Assembly (NCBI GenBank): GCA_013138615.1
Contig: WTCK01000288.1
Span: 1-6,859, forward strand
Reading direction: 5' to 3'
From: Candidatus Thorarchaeota archaeon
Lineage (GTDB): Archaea > Asgardarchaeota > Thorarchaeia > Thorarchaeales > Thorarchaeaceae
DNA length: 6,859 nucleotides
Shown here: positions 5,138 to 6,859 of the stretch, piece by piece
How positions within the stretch are numbered: position 1 is the stretch's first letter
Layout of the letters: each line of letters begins with the position of its first letter
Program-made: the position numbers and the translations under genes
The notes under the pieces: generated by a model
Database searches by the model: none
The model's input: the letters and a program-made list of their open reading frames with translations, nothing else
Told to the model about the DNA's origin: nothing

Positions 5138-6405
5138 ATGGGGTAGTTGACAAGCCGGATGTCGTTGGGGCAGTTTTCGGGCAAACTGAGGGTCTTCTAG
5201 GGGAGGACCTTGACCTAAGAGAACTTCAGCGAACAGGGAGAGTTGGAAGAATTCAGATTGTCGTCAGATCCAAAGGCGGCAAGAGCAAAGGCGAAGTAGT
5301 GATTCCAGTGTCACTCAATAAGACAGCCACGGCAATTTTAGCCGCGGCTCTGGAAACTGTCGATCGGGTAGGCCCTTGTACAGCCAAGGTTACGTTATTG
5401 AAGCTTGAGGACATTCGAGGTGCTAAGCGAAGAAAAGTTGTAAGTCGTGCAATTAGCATACTCAAAGGATGGGAAGAGGACATTGCCCCCGGGTCGGAAG
5501 AGATAACGTCTGCTGTTACGAAGGCCAGCAAGAGAAACGTCGCCAAGTATGGGCTGGATAAGCTTCCAGCAGGTCCAGAACTTGCTGGCAGCAAAGAGAT
5601 CATCATTGTTGAGGGTAGAGCGGATATAATCAACCTGATGAAGATGGGAATCAACAACACAATCGCCGTTGAGGGCACACGTGTGCCCAAGACAGTCATC
5701 GACTTAACAAAGAAGAGAGGGATGAAAACAATCGCGTTCCTCGATGGGGACCGTGGTGGAGACCTAATCCTTCGCGAACTAATGCAAGTAGCTGATGTAG
5801 ACTACATCGCAAGAGCTCCTGAAGGAAAGGAGGTCGAAGACCTCTCACGTCGTCAAGTGACCAAGGCTTTACAGACTAGGATACCAGCGGATCAAGCTTT
5901 GGCTCTCGTTAGTGGTCGAAAGACAAAGGCACTTGCAAAGACACGACGGCAGCCTAGGAGAGAGGAAGCGTTTCGAAAGACTGGGAGGACTAGAACCACA
6001 CGTACTAGGACACCAGACAAAACTCGGACTACGAAAGATCGGGCGCCTAGGAGAACTACGACTAAACGTACTGAAACACCGAGAAGAGGCAGAACACCCA
6101 GACTGTCGGCTGAGAATGTAGATGCAGCTTACATCAAGGCGGTGACCGATGTCAAGGAATCGTTCAAAGCTATTCTGTTTGGCAGTAATCAGAAAATCCT
6201 AGTTGAATGCGGAGTTGCTGATTTAGCCAAGACATTGGAGTCACAGGACTCCGTTGATGCGGTGATTTTCGATGGTGTGGTTACGCAACGCCTAGTTGAC
6301 GTGGCAAACAGCAAGAAAGTGAAGTTGCTAATCGGCGCTGCTAAGGCTGACATCGAGAAGAAACCTGCGACCATGAAGGTTGCTACATTTGATGATGTGG
6401 AGTAG
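5077..6405 (+). CDS. dnaG: Archaeal DnaG (TOPRIM primase-like protein)
   Basis: This 442-residue protein is archaeal DnaG. Family members show primer synthesis in vitro and are also stable subunits of the archaeal RNA exosome, where they contribute poly(A) preference. The family N-terminal block is complete (KYVIRAKIEIDG, then GAVFGQTEGLLGEDLDLRELQ, 31-51). The TOPRIM domain spans about 172-265, with E179 in IIIVEGRAD and D223, D225 and D229 in FLDGDRGGD as the acidic metal-binding residues. Residues 289-342 form a low-complexity basic linker dominated by Arg and Thr. A C-terminal domain follows at about 346-442 (AYIKAVTDVKESFKAILFG onward), ending in acidic DDVE. Start: ATG 5077 with AGGAG at 5062-5066, consistent with the family's N-terminus. 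A better Shine-Dalgarno precedes a different frame at 5036. The gene appears monocistronic apart from that leader ORF. Confidence 0.95.
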   Translation: MGTDFDSSTAKYVIRAKIEIDGVVDKPDVVGAVFGQTEGLLGEDLDLRELQRTGRVGRIQIVVRSKGGKSKGEVVIPVSLNKTATAILAAALETVDRVGPCTAKVTLLKLEDIRGAKRRKVVSRAISILKGWEEDIAPGSEEITSAVTKASKRNVAKYGLDKLPAGPELAGSKEIIIVEGRADIINLMKMGINNTIAVEGTRVPKTVIDLTKKRGMKTIAFLDGDRGGDLILRELMQVADVDYIARAPEGKEVEDLSRRQVTKALQTRIPADQALALVSGRKTKALAKTRRQPRREEAFRKTGRTRTTRTRTPDKTRTTKDRAPRRTTTKRTETPRRGRTPRLSAENVDAAYIKAVTDVKESFKAILFGSNQKILVECGVADLAKTLESQDSVDAVIFDGVVTQRLVDVANSKKVKLLIGAAKADIEKKPATMKVATFDDVE

Positions 6406-6480
6406 CTAGTAGAAGCCTAATAGAACGGATTGGTTACAAAACATGACCATTCGTAGGATATTGGGGTAGAAACTGTAAGG

Positions 6481-6486
6481 TTTAAG
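6481..6486 (+). promoter_or_regulatory. Candidate TATA box of the OsmC gene
   Basis: TTTAAG in the 165-nt spacer after dnaG resembles the boxes proposed for the two map genes. It would place transcription start near 6510 and leave a leader of about 60 nt. A TTTTATCTA at 6546-6554 is also AT-rich but lies too close to the ATG at 6571 to leave room for a start site upstream of it. Confidence 0.25.
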
Positions 6487-6570
6487 TGGCAAAGGGATTG
6501 GGCCAACAGGAAACGCAGCGTCAATGTAACTCCAGTTTGCGCTCGTTTTATCTAACAGAGTGGAAATGCA

Positions 6571-6859
6571 ATGGCAAAACAGTTCAAAGCTACACTAAAG
6601 AGAACAACTGTTCCTGAGGTTCATCACATTACGCTTGGCGGTTACCAGAGCGCCGCTGTGTGTGCACCACCGGAATTGACAAAGCATCCCGGAACAACAA
6701 CCCCACACCAATTATTCCTTGCTTCAATCGGTTCTTGTATCAACATCATTTTCGAGATTGCATGTGGCAAGGGTCGAATTGAGGTCCTAGACCTGACGTC
6801 TGATATCACAGGCACCTATGAAACCAACGGGGAAACTCAACTAAGCTACTTCACCGACA
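6571..6859 (+). CDS. OsmC/Ohr family protein, 3' end cut by the window
   Basis: The first 96 residues are present and the frame is open at the right edge. The segment TTPHQLFLASIGSCINIIFEIA (43-64) is the signature of the OsmC/Ohr superfamily: the 'TPxxLxLAxxGSC' helix, in which C56 is the expected peroxidatic cysteine. The strand-rich N-terminus and the following GKGRIEVLDLTSDITGTYE (66-84) fit the fold. Members act as cytosolic, usually dimeric, thiol peroxidases that reduce organic hydroperoxides. The partner cysteine would lie about 60 residues further on, outside the window, so catalytic competence cannot be judged. Two further cysteines are visible (C31, C65). The ATG at 6571 follows a weak GTGGA, and no strong Shine-Dalgarno is seen. 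It lies 165 nt after dnaG and is probably transcribed separately. Confidence 0.85.
   Translation, partial: MAKQFKATLKRTTVPEVHHITLGGYQSAAVCAPPELTKHPGTTTPHQLFLASIGSCINIIFEIACGKGRIEVLDLTSDITGTYETNGETQLSYFTD

Noticed and set aside
4745..5184. Short frames on both strands upstream of and into dnaG (4745-4945, minus 4896-5153, minus 4924-5184)
   Set aside because: They lack ribosome-binding sites and family signatures, and the minus-strand ones run antisense into the certain dnaG gene.
5253..5699. 148-codon antisense frame within dnaG
   Set aside because: It mirrors the codon pattern of dnaG, has composition typical of a shadow frame (Ser/Leu/Ile-rich), and has no motif.
6546..6554. TTTTATCTA as the promoter of the OsmC gene
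   Set aside because: It is centred about 21 nt before the ATG, which would put the transcription start inside the coding sequence.

Overview
The window is archaeal chromosomal DNA of moderate GC content. The clearest markers are an archaeal-type DnaG (TOPRIM protein with the conserved archaeal N-terminal block), two type II methionine aminopeptidases of the archaeal/eukaryotic class without an N-terminal extension, and a DUF1512 protein, a family I know only from archaea. The lineage cannot be fixed from these genes. An Asgard-type (for example Thorarchaeota) or other mesophilic archaeon is a guess, not a result.

Layout, left to right. (1) At the left edge a minus-strand reading frame with a cysteine-cluster N-terminus runs off the window, divergent from (2) a plus-strand two-gene unit: a DUF1512 membrane-anchored protein and, 9 nt later, a small two-helix membrane protein with a cytosolic-type zinc ribbon. 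(3) These converge, with a 4-nt tail-to-tail overlap, on two tandem minus-strand paralogs of type II methionine aminopeptidase, both with complete metal sites. (4) A 156-nt divergent spacer holding a perfect 6-bp inverted repeat separates them from a plus-strand UPF0173 metallo-beta-lactamase-fold hydrolase. (5) A 772-nt stretch without a convincing protein gene follows. Its first half is packed with perfect hairpins (4317-4545) and ends in a T8 run; its second half is probably the long hairpin-bearing leader of dnaG. (6) The archaeal dnaG gene carries an unusual Arg/Thr-rich linker and is preceded by a short overlapping reading frame with the best Shine-Dalgarno in the window. (7) An OsmC-family gene starts after a 165-nt spacer and is cut by the right edge.

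Functionally the window is mostly information-processing and housekeeping: N-terminal methionine removal from nascent proteins (two MetAPs), and DnaG (RNA-primer synthesis and/or exosome-associated RNA decay). With these come a metal-dependent hydrolase of unknown substrate, a probable thiol peroxidase, and a membrane pair of unknown function. I see no mobile element, CRISPR array, tRNA or rRNA. The parts most deserving a second look are the hairpin-rich noncoding block, the leader ORF of dnaG, the basic linker of DnaG, and the retention of two intact MetAP paralogs side by side.
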